Of a stretch of DNA of 10,000 bases, positions 1 to 7,153 are shown in pieces. Within the stretch, counting starts at the first letter, position 1. Every line of letters begins with the position of its first letter. A program made the position numbers and the translations under genes. Source of the DNA: Magnetospirillum sp. (GTDB lineage Bacteria > Pseudomonadota > Alphaproteobacteria > Rhodospirillales > Magnetospirillaceae); contig JAIWOG010000155.1 in NCBI GenBank assembly GCA_020217035.1, positions 1 through 10,000 on the forward strand, in the 5' to 3' direction. Under the pieces are notes generated by a model. That model did no database searches, was not told the origin of the DNA, and saw nothing but the letters and a program-made list of their open reading frames with translations.

Positions 1-1060
1 CCCAGGTCACCGCCGGCTCGGCGGAATGGCGCAGATTGGCGTTGGTGACCAGCACCACCAAACCGGAATCCAGACGCACGTGATAGATGGACACGTCGCC
101 CAGATAGGCGATTTCCACCACCACGCCGGACACCGAATTGGCGGCGCCGGCCGGGGCCTCGCGCCCCATGGCGATCTTTTCCGGGCGCACCATGATGGCG
201 GCGTTGGCGCCGATGGCCAGGTCGCCGGCCACCACCAAGGGCGCGGCGACACCTTCGGCCCGGAAGGTCACCTGGCCGTTCTCGCTGTCTTCCACCGTGC
301 CGGTGAAAAAATTGGCGATGCCGATGAAATCGGCGACCATGCGGCTGGTTGGATATTCGTAAATCTCGTGCGGGCGCCCCACTTGCAGGATGCGCCCGGC
401 ATTCATCACCGCGATGCGGGACGACATGGTCATCGCCTCTTCCTGGTCGTGGGTGACCATGACGAAGGTGATGCCGACCTTTTCCTGGATGTTGACCAGT
501 TCGAACTGGGTCTTCTCGCGCAGCTTCTTGTCCAAGGCGCTCAGCGGTTCGTCCAACAGCACCACCTTGGGGCGCTTGACCAGACAGCGAGCCAAAGCGA
601 CGCGCTGACGCTGGCCGCCCGACATCTGGTGCGGCTTGCGCTTGGCGAAATCGCCCATCTGCACCAGGTCCAGGGCCTCGGCCACCCTATGCGGGATCTC
701 AGCTTTCGCCACGCCGTCCTGCTTCAGGCCGAAGGCGACGTTTTCCGCCACCGTCATGTGCGGAAACAAGGCGTAGGACTGGAACATCATGTTCACCGGC
801 CGCTCGTAGGGCGGCACGGCGGTCATGTCGGCCCCGGCGATCAACAGGCTTCCCGAAGTCGGCGTCTCGAACCCGGCCATCATGCGCAACAAGGTGGTCT
901 TGCCGCAGCCCGACGGCCCCAGAAGGGAGAAGAACTCTCCCTCCTGGATGTCCAGGTCGATACCGGCGACGGCTGTGGCGTCGGCGAAGCGTTTCTCCAC
1001 CCCCCGGATTTGGATGGCCGGGGGGCGGGATTCACGTTCGGGGCGAAGGGCCAGGCTCAC
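1..1060 (-). CDS. potG: Putrescine/polyamine ABC transporter ATP-binding protein (PotG-like), 3' end cut by window edge
   Basis: This is the cytoplasmic ATPase that would power polyamine uptake together with the PotF binding protein and two permeases. Reading from the GTG at 1060, the visible 353 codons hold Walker A GPSGCGKT (residues 48-55), Q-loop FQSYALFP (about 93-100), signature MSGGQRQRVALAR (146-158), Walker B VVLLDEP with D170/E171, D-loop SALD and H-loop histidine 204 in VMVTHD. A TOBE-like beta region follows, ending near AVTW. From memory, E. coli PotG is about 377 residues, so roughly 15-25 residues lie beyond the left edge. The GTG start is chosen because AAGGGCGAG precedes it and it lies just after the potF stop. 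The KRKPHQMSGGQ context and the IAYLGD...YHVRL stretch match PotG better than generic PotA, and the potF neighbour agrees. The family is certain; putrescine over spermidine is inferred. Confidence 0.93.
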   Translation of the reverse strand, partial: MSLALRPERESRPPAIQIRGVEKRFADATAVAGIDLDIQEGEFFSLLGPSGCGKTTLLRMMAGFETPTSGSLLIAGADMTAVPPYERPVNMMFQSYALFPHMTVAENVAFGLKQDGVAKAEIPHRVAEALDLVQMGDFAKRKPHQMSGGQRQRVALARCLVKRPKVVLLDEPLSALDKKLREKTQFELVNIQEKVGITFVMVTHDQEEAMTMSSRIAVMNAGRILQVGRPHEIYEYPTSRMVADFIGIANFFTGTVEDSENGQVTFRAEGVAAPLVVAGDLAIGANAAIMVRPEKIAMGREAPAGAANSVSGVVVEIAYLGDVSIYHVRLDSGLVVLVTNANLRHSAEPAVTW

Positions 1061-1071
1061 CGGACTCGCCC

Positions 1072-2175
1072 TTACTTCTTGGCGGCGCGGAACTTCGACC
1101 ACGCCCGCGAACGGGAACGGTCGTAAGCCTTGCCGGCCGGCAGCGGCGGGGTGATCATCTTGGCGCGGACTTCGTCCGGCGGGAAGATCACCGGGTCCTT
1201 GGCCATCGCCGGGTCGACCATGGGCAGCGACGCCGGCACCGCGTTGGCGTAGCCGGTCTCGTTGGTGATCTCGGCGACGATGTCGGGGCGCAAGATGAAG
1301 TTGATGAAGGCGTGGGCCGCGTCGGCGTGCGGTGCGTCGGCGGGGATGGCCATGACGTCGATGTTCACCAGCGCCCCTTCCTTGGGGATGGTGATGCCGA
1401 TGTTCTGCTTCTTCTTGGCGGCGGCGGCGCGGGTACGGGCCTGCACCAGATCGCCCACATAACCCAGCGACAGGCAGATGTCGCCGTTGGCCAGGTCGGA
1501 ACGGTACTTTTCCGAATGGATGTAACGATAGTTGGGGCGCACGGCGGTCAGCGCGTCCATGGCCACCTTCAAATTGTCCTCGGTCTGCTCGTTGGGATCC
1601 TTGCCCATGAACATCTGGACGGCGGGCACAGCTTCCGAGGGGGTGTCCAGCAGGGCGACGCCACAGGACTTGAACTTGCTGACCACCGCCGGGTCGAACA
1701 GCATGGCCCAGGAATCGACGGGGGCGTCGGGCATGGCCTTCTTGATGGCGTCGATGTTGTAGCCGAAGCCGGTGGCGGCCAGCATGTAGGGAACACCGTA
1801 CAAATTGCCCGGATCGGACACCGTCAGGCTTTTCATCACCGACTTGTCCAAGCCGGCGGCGTTGGGGATCTTGGTCATGTCCAGCTTCTGGAACACGCCA
1901 GCCTTGATCTGCTGGGCGAAGAACGGCGAGGCCGACGGGAACACCACGTCATAGCCCGACTTGCCGGTCATCAGCTTGTTGTCCAGGACCTCGTTGTCAC
2001 CATAGGTGTCGTACTTCACCTTGATGCCGGTTTCCTTGGTGAACTTCTCCAAGGTGTCCTTGGCGATGTAGTCGGACCAGTTGTAGACGTTCAGGACCTT
2101 GTCTTCGGCTTGGGCGCCGAAAGCGGCCAGGCCAACCACCGCGAAGGCGGCGAAGCGAGACAGACGAGTGACCAT
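1072..2175 (-). CDS. potF: Periplasmic putrescine-type polyamine-binding protein (PotF-like)
   Basis: This is the substrate-binding component of a polyamine ABC importer, secreted to the periplasm. It is 367 residues long, close to E. coli PotF at about 370. Residues 1-23 form a signal peptide (positive start, hydrophobic core, AQA before ED). The mature protein opens with VLNVYNWSDYIAKDTLEKF, and W33-S34-D35-Y36 is the family's amine-binding segment. Further family hallmarks are GKSGYDVVFPSA, KLDMTKIPN, VSDPGN, LDTPSE, DLANGDICLSLGYVGD, TIPKEGA and NIDVMAIP; the acidic residues in the last groups are those that usually contact the amine. The ATG at 2175 is preceded by GGGGGAT. The gene is first in the operon, with potG starting 11 bases after its stop. 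Similarity is closer to PotF than PotD, but the exact ligand cannot be read from sequence alone. Confidence 0.94.
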   Translation of the reverse strand: MVTRLSRFAAFAVVGLAAFGAQAEDKVLNVYNWSDYIAKDTLEKFTKETGIKVKYDTYGDNEVLDNKLMTGKSGYDVVFPSASPFFAQQIKAGVFQKLDMTKIPNAAGLDKSVMKSLTVSDPGNLYGVPYMLAATGFGYNIDAIKKAMPDAPVDSWAMLFDPAVVSKFKSCGVALLDTPSEAVPAVQMFMGKDPNEQTEDNLKVAMDALTAVRPNYRYIHSEKYRSDLANGDICLSLGYVGDLVQARTRAAAAKKKQNIGITIPKEGALVNIDVMAIPADAPHADAAHAFINFILRPDIVAEITNETGYANAVPASLPMVDPAMAKDPVIFPPDEVRAKMITPPLPAGKAYDRSRSRAWSKFRAAKK

Positions 2176-2180
2176 CGGTA

Positions 2181-2236
2181 TCCCCCGTGGATAGCATTGA
2201 ATGGCGGATATTCAGATCAAGGGGGCAGCGAGTCAA
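2181..2236 (-). promoter_or_regulatory. Candidate promoter and ribosome-binding site for the potFG operon
   Basis: On the minus strand, TTGACT (2236-2231) is separated by 17 bases from GAATAT (2213-2208). The -35 is a good match and the -10 is weak (3 of 6). Transcription would begin near 2200, giving a leader of about 25 bases that contains the GGGGGA Shine-Dalgarno (2186-2181). The rest of the 224-base gap between the divergent genes (2176-2399) shows no other clear element. This is pattern matching only. Confidence 0.3.
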
Positions 2237-2399
2237 CAGCCCATGCCGCGTTGCGATGAAATCTTCGCCAACCGATGCGGCCCTGCCACTTGTTTCGCCA
2301 TCGAAACACGCCAACAGATGTTGCAAACCATGGCCCGATGAACCACAGTACGGCCAGCATCCCTCATTTGGCTTTTCCAGGCTTGGCCCGGCGGATTTC

Positions 2400-2996
2400 A
2401 TGAGCTTCTCCACCGTTCTCATCATCTCGTTGGCGGCCGGGGTCATTTTGATCATCGGCGGCGGCCTGATGATGTACATGGCGAACCTGGTCAAGTCGGC
2501 CTATGAGATCAAGGTACAGATCAATTCCGAGGTCGAGGATCGCCTGAACAAGATGGGCGACGAATTGGACAAGAAGTCCAAATGGATCAAGCGCGACCTG
2601 CTGGAAGAAATCGAGAAGATCAAATCCAACATGAACACCGAGGCCCAGACCAAGGTGGCCGAGTTGACGCAACCCTTCACCGCGCGGCTGGATGCTTTGG
2701 AAGCGGCGCTCAAGGCCGAGCGGGCCGAATGGGTCAAGGCGGTGGATTCCGACCGCGCCGCCATCACCAACCTGGACAACCGGTTGAAATCGCTGGGCAA
2801 GCCGGGACCGGCGACCCGTAAAAGCGACGACAAGGAAGCCGCCTCTGCCACCGAGCCCCCCGCTCCCGCCGAAGGCGAAGCGGCGAAACCGGCCGCCGCC
2901 CCTCCGTCTCAGCCGGCGGCGCCCACCAAGCCGGCCATGCCGCCGCAAGGGTCGGGTGCCGCCACTTGGCTGCCCGAGTTGGGCAACGGCCGCTGA
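2400..2996 (+). CDS. Membrane-anchored coiled-coil protein of unknown function
   Basis: I do not recognise this gene as a named family. The 198-residue product starts with a hydrophobic helix (about residues 4-28, STVLIISLAAGVILIIGGG onward) that looks like an uncleaved membrane anchor. A charged, heptad-like helical stretch follows (about 35-130, rich in E, K, D and spaced L/I), then a low-complexity tail rich in Ala, Pro and Lys (about 140-198). The reading frame is open upstream to about 2187, but those codons lack the composition of the rest. The ATG at 2400, just before the hydrophobic helix and preceded by GCGGA, is the sensible start. The order anchor, coiled coil, flexible tail suggests a structural or scaffolding role, but that is a guess. 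It diverges from potF and ends flush against the convergent small gene at 2997. Base composition matches its neighbours. Confidence 0.8.
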   Translation: MSFSTVLIISLAAGVILIIGGGLMMYMANLVKSAYEIKVQINSEVEDRLNKMGDELDKKSKWIKRDLLEEIEKIKSNMNTEAQTKVAELTQPFTARLDALEAALKAERAEWVKAVDSDRAAITNLDNRLKSLGKPGPATRKSDDKEAASATEPPAPAEGEAAKPAAAPPSQPAAPTKPAMPPQGSGAATWLPELGNGR

Positions 2997-3191
2997 TCAG
3001 TCCTGATCGGGTTCGTCTTGCCCCCTGTTCTCCAGGGCGGCTTTCGGGCGCTTTGGCGGGCGGTTCTTGTCTTCGTTGGAAAAGCGGAAGCGACCGGCCA
3101 GCACGCATCCCTTCATGCCGGGATCGCAGGGACGCCCGGCGACGCGGGTGCAGGTTTCGTTGACCTCGTGCACACAGCCCCAGCCCCCCAT
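2997..3191 (-). CDS. Small four-cysteine protein, hypothetical (64 aa)
   Basis: The product is a 64-residue soluble protein with no signal peptide or membrane segment. The first half holds four cysteines in the pattern C6-x7-C14-x7-C22-x6-C29, with H8 nearby (CVHEVNETCTRV, then GRPCDPGMKGC). This could bind a metal or form disulfides. The second half is charged and probably disordered (KNRPPKRPK, then an acidic end DEPDQD). Codon use is strongly G/C at third positions, as in neighbouring real genes, which supports coding. The ATG at 3191 has GAGGGA about nine bases upstream and AAAGGA immediately before it, so the ribosome site is not ideal; an in-frame GTG seven codons in would still keep three of the cysteines. 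Its TGA abuts the TGA of the convergent gene. I recognise no family and assign no function. Confidence 0.65.
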   Translation of the reverse strand: MGGWGCVHEVNETCTRVAGRPCDPGMKGCVLAGRFRFSNEDKNRPPKRPKAALENRGQDEPDQD

Positions 3192-3313
3192 GTCCTTTAT
3201 TCCCTCGCTGCCGTCTTCGACGGCATGTTAGCAAAGCCCGTCCCCACTTTCCCAGCTTGCCGTCTTATCCCCTTGGCCGCACCATGGCGAAAACGCTCGC
3301 CCAAGGGGGAAGC
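3192..3313 (+). promoter_or_regulatory. Divergent intergenic region with a 7-bp hairpin
   Basis: This 122-base gap separates the small minus-strand gene from the debranching-enzyme gene and must hold start signals for both. The clearest structure is a perfect inverted repeat TGCCGTC-TTC-GACGGCA at 3209-3225. It has no T-run after it, so it is not a terminator; it could be an operator or an RNA hairpin. I see no convincing -35/-10 pair. The hairpin is seen directly; a regulatory role is inferred. Confidence 0.3.
3303..3310 (+). promoter_or_regulatory. Ribosome-binding site deciding the debranching-enzyme start
   Basis: AAGGGGGA lies three bases before the ATG at 3314. The earlier in-frame ATG at 3284 and TTG at 3257 have no comparable purine-rich site and would add residues not expected for the family, so 3314 is preferred. 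Confidence 0.65.
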
Positions 3314-5224
3314 ATGAGTCCGACCCGTATCCTGCACCCGCAGCAATCACCGGCTGTCGCCCCCCGCGAATGGCTGGTGGCCAACGGCCTGGGCGGCTAT
3401 GCCTGTGGCACGCTGAACGGTCCGCCGATCCGCCGCTATCACGGCTGGCTGATCGCCGCCCTGCCGCCGCCCATGGGGCGCACCATCATGGTCAGCCGTC
3501 TGGACCAGACCGTCCACTTGGCCGATGGCGACCGCTTCGACCTTCAGTCCTGCGACCTGGTGGAATTCCGCCTGGAAATGGGGCTGCCGGTCTGGCGTTT
3601 CCGTCGTGGCGCGGTGGACATCGAACGCCAGTTGGTGATGGAGCACGGGCGCAACGTCACCCATCTGCGCTGGCGTGTCCTGGCCGGCGACGTCACCGGC
3701 ATCGAATTGCGCCCATGGATTCAGATGCGCCCGCACGGAACGCCGGTGGACGGCGCCTTGGCCCAGGGCCGCGCCGAAACGGTGGAAGACGGTTTGCGGG
3801 TCGTCGCTCCCGGCTTCCCACCGGTCAGCCTGGTCACCATCAATGGCACGGCCAGCTTGGACGAGCAGCATCTGACACAATATTACGCCAACGAGGACGA
3901 AGGCGGCGACCCGTCGCATGGGCCGCTTTATTCCCCCGGCAGCCTGACCTTGGCCACACGGACAGTGGCCGAACTGACCATCGCCACCGACATGCCGGCC
4001 GCCGGCGACCCGTGGCAGGCCGAGACCGCCCGCCGCCGGTCCCTGCTGGAATCGGCCCATCCCGCCCTTCGCCAAGGAATGGCCGCCGAGTTGGTGCTTG
4101 CCGCCGACAGCTTCGTCATCCAGCCCCGCCACCGCACCAACGACCCCACCGCGCGGTCCATCGTCGCCGGCTATCACTGGTTCGCCGATTGGGGCCGCGA
4201 CACCATGATCGCCCTGGAAGGCTTGACCCTGCTGACCGGCCGCGCCGACGATGGCAAGCGCATCCTGGCCGGCTTCGCCGCCCACATGCGCGACGGGTTG
4301 ATCCCCAACATGTTCCCCGATGGCGCCACCGACGGGCTTTACAACACCGCCGACGCGTCCATGTGGTTCTTCCACGCCGTCGGCCGGGTGGTGGAAGCCA
4401 GCGGCGACCTGGATTTCCTGGGCAAGATGATGCCGGTGCTGGAAACCATGCTGGCGGCACATATCGACGGCACCCGCTTCGGCATCGGCATGGACCCGGA
4501 AGACGGCCTGTTGCGCCAGGGCGAGGACGGGCTGCAACTGACCTGGATGGACGCCAAGGTCGAGGATTGGGTGGTCACGCCCAGGCGCGGCAAGGCGGTG
4601 GAAATCAACGCCCTTTGGTACAACGCGCTGTGCGGCATGGCCCAGTGGCGACGGCTTCTGGGTCAGGACGGCCAGTCCTGCCAAAGCTTGGCAGACCAGG
4701 TGCGCCGCTCGTTCAACCAGCGTTTCTGGTCGGATGGACTGGGATACCTGCGCGACGTGGTCGATGGCCCTGACGGCGACGAGGTGGCGCTGCGTCCCAA
4801 CCAAGTGTTCGCCATCTCGCTGCCCCACGCGGTGCTGGATAGTCATTATTGGCCGTCAACGATGGGCAAGATTCGGGACTCGCTGCTCACTCCCTATGGC
4901 CTACGGTCGCTGGCCCCCGACCATCCCGATTACAAGCCACGCTTCGAAGGCGACCGGTGGGGCCGCGACGGCGCCTATCACCAGGGCACGGTTTGGGCCT
5001 GGCTGATCGGCCCCTTCGCCGAAGCCTGGCTGAAAACTTTTCCTGACCAGGCCGCTCGGGTAATGGCGGATTTGGACAGCTTCGCCCCGCATTTGGATCA
5101 ATTCGGCCTGGGCAGCATCGCCGAGGTCTTCGACGGTGACCCGCCACACCGGCCGCGCGGCTGCGTCTCGCAGGCGTGGAGCGTGGCGGAATGGCTGCGC
5201 GCCCGTGCGCTGCTCGCCCCTTAG
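3314..5224 (+). CDS. Glycogen debranching enzyme, amylo-alpha-1,6-glucosidase family (GDE_N/GDE_C)
   Basis: This 636-residue cytoplasmic enzyme belongs to the bacterial/archaeal glycogen-debranching family, which hydrolyses alpha-1,6 branch glucosyl residues in glycogen or related glucans. The N-terminal beta-rich domain opens with EWLVANGLGGYACGTLNG and RRYHGWLIAALPPPMGRT (about residues 20-56), the family's signature start. The C-terminal (alpha/alpha)6-type domain (about 260-630) contains GYHWFADWGRDTMIALEGL (286-304, with D292 and D296), TWMDAK (410-415), EINALWYNAL, RPNQVFAISLP and YHQGTVWAWLIGPFAEAW (555-572, E570). Acidic residues in these blocks are the likely catalytic ones, though I cannot say which pair acts. 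Length is normal and the frame intact. No glg genes are visible, so it stands alone here. No clear terminator follows. The family call is firm; the natural substrate is inferred. Confidence 0.93.
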   Translation: MSPTRILHPQQSPAVAPREWLVANGLGGYACGTLNGPPIRRYHGWLIAALPPPMGRTIMVSRLDQTVHLADGDRFDLQSCDLVEFRLEMGLPVWRFRRGAVDIERQLVMEHGRNVTHLRWRVLAGDVTGIELRPWIQMRPHGTPVDGALAQGRAETVEDGLRVVAPGFPPVSLVTINGTASLDEQHLTQYYANEDEGGDPSHGPLYSPGSLTLATRTVAELTIATDMPAAGDPWQAETARRRSLLESAHPALRQGMAAELVLAADSFVIQPRHRTNDPTARSIVAGYHWFADWGRDTMIALEGLTLLTGRADDGKRILAGFAAHMRDGLIPNMFPDGATDGLYNTADASMWFFHAVGRVVEASGDLDFLGKMMPVLETMLAAHIDGTRFGIGMDPEDGLLRQGEDGLQLTWMDAKVEDWVVTPRRGKAVEINALWYNALCGMAQWRRLLGQDGQSCQSLADQVRRSFNQRFWSDGLGYLRDVVDGPDGDEVALRPNQVFAISLPHAVLDSHYWPSTMGKIRDSLLTPYGLRSLAPDHPDYKPRFEGDRWGRDGAYHQGTVWAWLIGPFAEAWLKTFPDQAARVMADLDSFAPHLDQFGLGSIAEVFDGDPPHRPRGCVSQAWSVAEWLRARALLAP

Positions 5225-5456
5225 GTATGAGAAACAAAAGTATTGAAGCACGATCTGTGCGTTATGGGGTAAATCCCGCAACCTTGACGCGATATCATCA
5301 GGAAAGCCCCCAGAAAACATTCTCCCCCTTCTGTCGTAGACTATTCGTCCTGTGTGACGATTGACCTTTGCTTTGTCATTTGTTTAAGGTGTCAACAAGC
5401 ACCAAAGGACAAAATGTCCAAGGCGACATAATAAGAACGTCACATGGGAGACGGGG
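5225..5456 (+). promoter_or_regulatory. Intergenic region upstream of the soluble chemoreceptor gene, with candidate promoter elements
   Basis: This 232-base gap is clearly less GC-rich than the flanking genes. Near the gene lies the palindrome GGACA-AAA-TGTCC (5407-5419), followed by CATAAT (5427-5432), five of six matches to a -10 box. No good -35 sits 16-18 bases upstream; the palindrome occupies that zone, as an activator site might. Further upstream TTGACC (5361-5366) looks like a -35 but is followed only by a poor TTAAGG. TAAA (5270-5273), 14 bases, then CGCGATAT (5288-5295) loosely resembles a flagellar sigma-28 promoter. The Shine-Dalgarno GGGAG (5446-5450) lies six bases before the ATG at 5457. 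No terminator for the debranching gene is evident. All promoter calls are visual. Confidence 0.35.
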
Positions 5457-6875
5457 ATGAACGTGCATGTGGGCGAAGTGCGTCCCGAAGACGACAAGGC
5501 GGATCATTTCGCTTCGGAAGTCCTCGAAAAAATCGAAAACCTCAGCCTGGAAGTCGCCGACATCGCCGGCACCATCGACGGCTTGGCCAAGTTCGTCAAA
5601 CACCAGGAAGATTTGTTCGGGCAGCTGAAATCCATCGCCCATACCATGGCCGAAGCCATCCGTCGCATCGACACCGCCGGCCGCGAGACCCGCGACGTCA
5701 CCAGCGAGGCCGGGCGCCAATCCAGCCAATCGCTCAACACCATCGGCGCCGCCTTGGGCGACATCAACCGGCTGGTGGGGTCGGTACAGGGCATCGAGGA
5801 ACGGCTGGAAGAACTGGAAGGCGCCTTGGGCGAGGTTTCGACCATGTCGCGCGACATCCAGAAGATCGCCCGCCAGACCAACCTGTTGGCGCTGAACGCC
5901 ACCATCGAAGCGGCCCGCGCCGGCGAGGCCGGCAAGGGATTCGCCGTGGTCGCCACCGAGGTCAAGACCCTGGCCCGGCAAACCGCCGACGTCACCGACG
6001 GCATCGACCAGACGGTGGGCAAGCTGTCGGGGTCGGTGACAGACTTGATCATGTCGTCCACCGACACCCTGCGCATGGCCGATTCGGTCAATTCCGGCGT
6101 CGGCGTCATCAACGACGCGGTGGCGGTGTTCGGCCGCGCCATCGACACGGTGGAATCCCGCGTCACCGACATTTCCCAAGCGGCATCCACCTCGCTGGAA
6201 CAATGCTCCGACGTCATCGGCGAGATCGACAAGTTCTTCGAAGGCATTTCCATGACCAGCGAAAGCCTGCGCCGCGCCGACGAACGCATCACCTCGCTGC
6301 TGTCCCATTCCGAGGATTTGATCGGCTACATCGCCGATTCCGGCTTCCGCACCGGCGACACCCCGTTCATCACCCTGGTGCAGCAATTGTCGGCCAAGGT
6401 GTCGCAAGCCTTCGACCAGGCGGTGGATGCCGGCCAGATCACCCTGGCCGAGTTGTTCGACGAGAACTACCAGGAAATCCCCGGTTCGAACCCGCTCCAA
6501 CACACCACCAAGTTCTGTGCCCTGACCGACCGCCTGTTGCCGCCCATCCAGGAACCGGTGCTGGAATTCGACCCGCGCGTCGCCTTCTGCGCCACTGTCG
6601 ACCGCAACGGCTACCTGCCCACCCACAACAACAAGTTCTCGCAGAAACCCACCACCGACCCGGTGTGGAACAACGCCAACTGCCGCAACCGCCGCATCTT
6701 CAACGACCGCACCGGCCTGCGCGCCGGCCGCAACGAGGACTCTTTCCTGTTGCAGACCTATCGCCGCGACATGGGGGGCGGCAAATACGTGATGATGAAG
6801 GACGTCTCGGCACCGGTGCGGGTCAAGGGACGGCATTGGGGCGGCGTCCGCATCGGCTACCGCATCACCAGTTGA
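5457..6875 (+). CDS. Soluble methyl-accepting chemotaxis protein with C-terminal sensor-like domain
   Basis: This 472-residue chemoreceptor would signal to the CheA kinase through CheW. No signal peptide, membrane helix or HAMP domain is visible, so it should be cytoplasmic. Residues about 20-290 are a long helical coiled coil whose hairpin tip carries the universal MCP motif: [20 protein letters not shown] (139-158), then [11 protein letters not shown]. From about 300 to 472 comes a separate domain containing [24 protein letters not shown] (381-391), [14 protein letters not shown] (408-421), [11 protein letters not shown] and GRHWGG (H460). The D-x-N-G-Y-x-P-x-H motif recalls Cache/PDC sensor domains, but that link is inference. 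The same domain ends the next receptor. No CheR-tethering NWETF-type pentapeptide is present. The ATG at 5457 is supported by GGGAG. A strong terminator follows 19 bases after the stop. The ligand is unknown. Confidence 0.92.
   Translation: MNVHVGEVRPEDDKADHFASEVLEKIENLSLEVADIAGTIDGLAKFVKHQEDLFGQLKSIAHTMAEAIRRIDTAGRETRDVTSEAGRQSSQSLNTIGAALGDINRLVGSVQGIEERLEELEGALGEVSTMSRDIQKIARQTNLLALNATIEAARAGEAGKGFAVVATEVKTLARQTADVTDGIDQTVGKLSGSVTDLIMSSTDTLRMADSVNSGVGVINDAVAVFGRAIDTVESRVTDISQAASTSLEQCSDVIGEIDKFFEGISMTSESLRRADERITSLLSHSEDLIGYIADSGFRTGDTPFITLVQQLSAKVSQAFDQAVDAGQITLAELFDENYQEIPGSNPLQHTTKFCALTDRLLPPIQEPVLEFDPRVAFCATVDRNGYLPTHNNKFSQKPTTDPVWNNANCRNRRIFNDRTGLRAGRNEDSFLLQTYRRDMGGGKYVMMKDVSAPVRVKGRHWGGVRIGYRITS
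6555..6863 (+). repeat. Direct repeat copy 1: coding sequence of shared C-terminal receptor domain
   Basis: This 309-base coding segment matches 9392-9700 in the next gene, in the same orientation and length with no insertion or deletion. By hand count about 72 of 103 encoded residues are identical. It reflects a domain shared by paralogous receptors rather than a mobile repeat. Confidence 0.85.
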
Positions 6876-6894
6876 CCGTCTTTAGTTGACGAAC

Positions 6895-6928
6895 AAAAGG
6901 CGCGTGGCCCCAGCCATGCGCCTTTTTT
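6895..6928 (+). terminator. Intrinsic terminator after the soluble chemoreceptor gene
   Basis: A 13-bp stem (6895-6907 paired with 6914-6926, one G-T pair) closes a six-base loop CCCCAG and ends in a run of six T (6923-6928). The arms begin AAAAGGCGC and end GCGCCTTTT. It starts 19 bases after the stop at 6875, so the two chemoreceptor genes are probably separate transcripts. The A-run at the left arm could allow weak action on the minus strand too. Confidence 0.9.
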
Positions 6929-7153
6929 CATTTGTGCGTACAATTTGCAACAATAAGAATACAAACAGTAACAATAGTAATGATTGCGCAATATTCTATA
7001 CTTTTGATCCCAACGTTCAATTTATTGTTATGTTGACCTAAGTCCCCAAGACCTGCCTTACTTTCGGCAAAATGATGTGACAACCACACATCCATAACAA
7101 ACGCCAGCCCTATAAGTGCGATTACTGCCTTGCTGGCGTGCCTGGGAGGCAGA
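6929..7153 (+). promoter_or_regulatory. AT-rich leader region of the membrane chemoreceptor gene
   Basis: This stretch, especially 6929-7035, is markedly AT-rich compared with everything around it. It holds the perfect 10-base palindrome ATTGCGCAAT (6983-6992), directly followed by TATACT (6997-7002), a five-of-six -10 match. AACAATAA (6949-6956) and TTATTGTT (7022-7029) form an 8-base inverted repeat around them. Further candidates are TTGACC (7033-7038) and TATAAG (7111-7116), neither with a proper partner. The Shine-Dalgarno GGGAGG (7144-7149) lies four bases before the ATG at 7154 and decides that start over the in-frame TTG at 7130. The best -10 implies a leader of about 145 bases. A promoter here is likely; its exact position is not settled. 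Confidence 0.4.

Noticed and set aside
26..1126. Plus-strand 366-codon frame opposite potG
   Set aside because: It is antisense to an ABC ATPase with all motifs intact, and its His/Gly-rich composition is that of a shadow.
2187..2399. Upstream extension of the coiled-coil protein
   Set aside because: The frame is open, but the extra 71 residues are not gene-like and would place the membrane anchor internally. The ATG at 2400 gives a cleaner protein.
3209..3225. Hairpin TGCCGTC-TTC-GACGGCA as a terminator
   Set aside because: It has no T-run on either strand and lies between two divergent gene starts, so termination is unlikely.
3347..4846. Minus-strand 499-codon frame opposite the debranching enzyme
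   Set aside because: His/Gly/Gln-rich shadow; the overlapping plus-strand protein matches a known family throughout.
5376..6836. Minus-strand 486-codon frame opposite the soluble receptor
   Set aside because: It has the same shadow composition and no recognisable motif; the plus strand holds the real gene.
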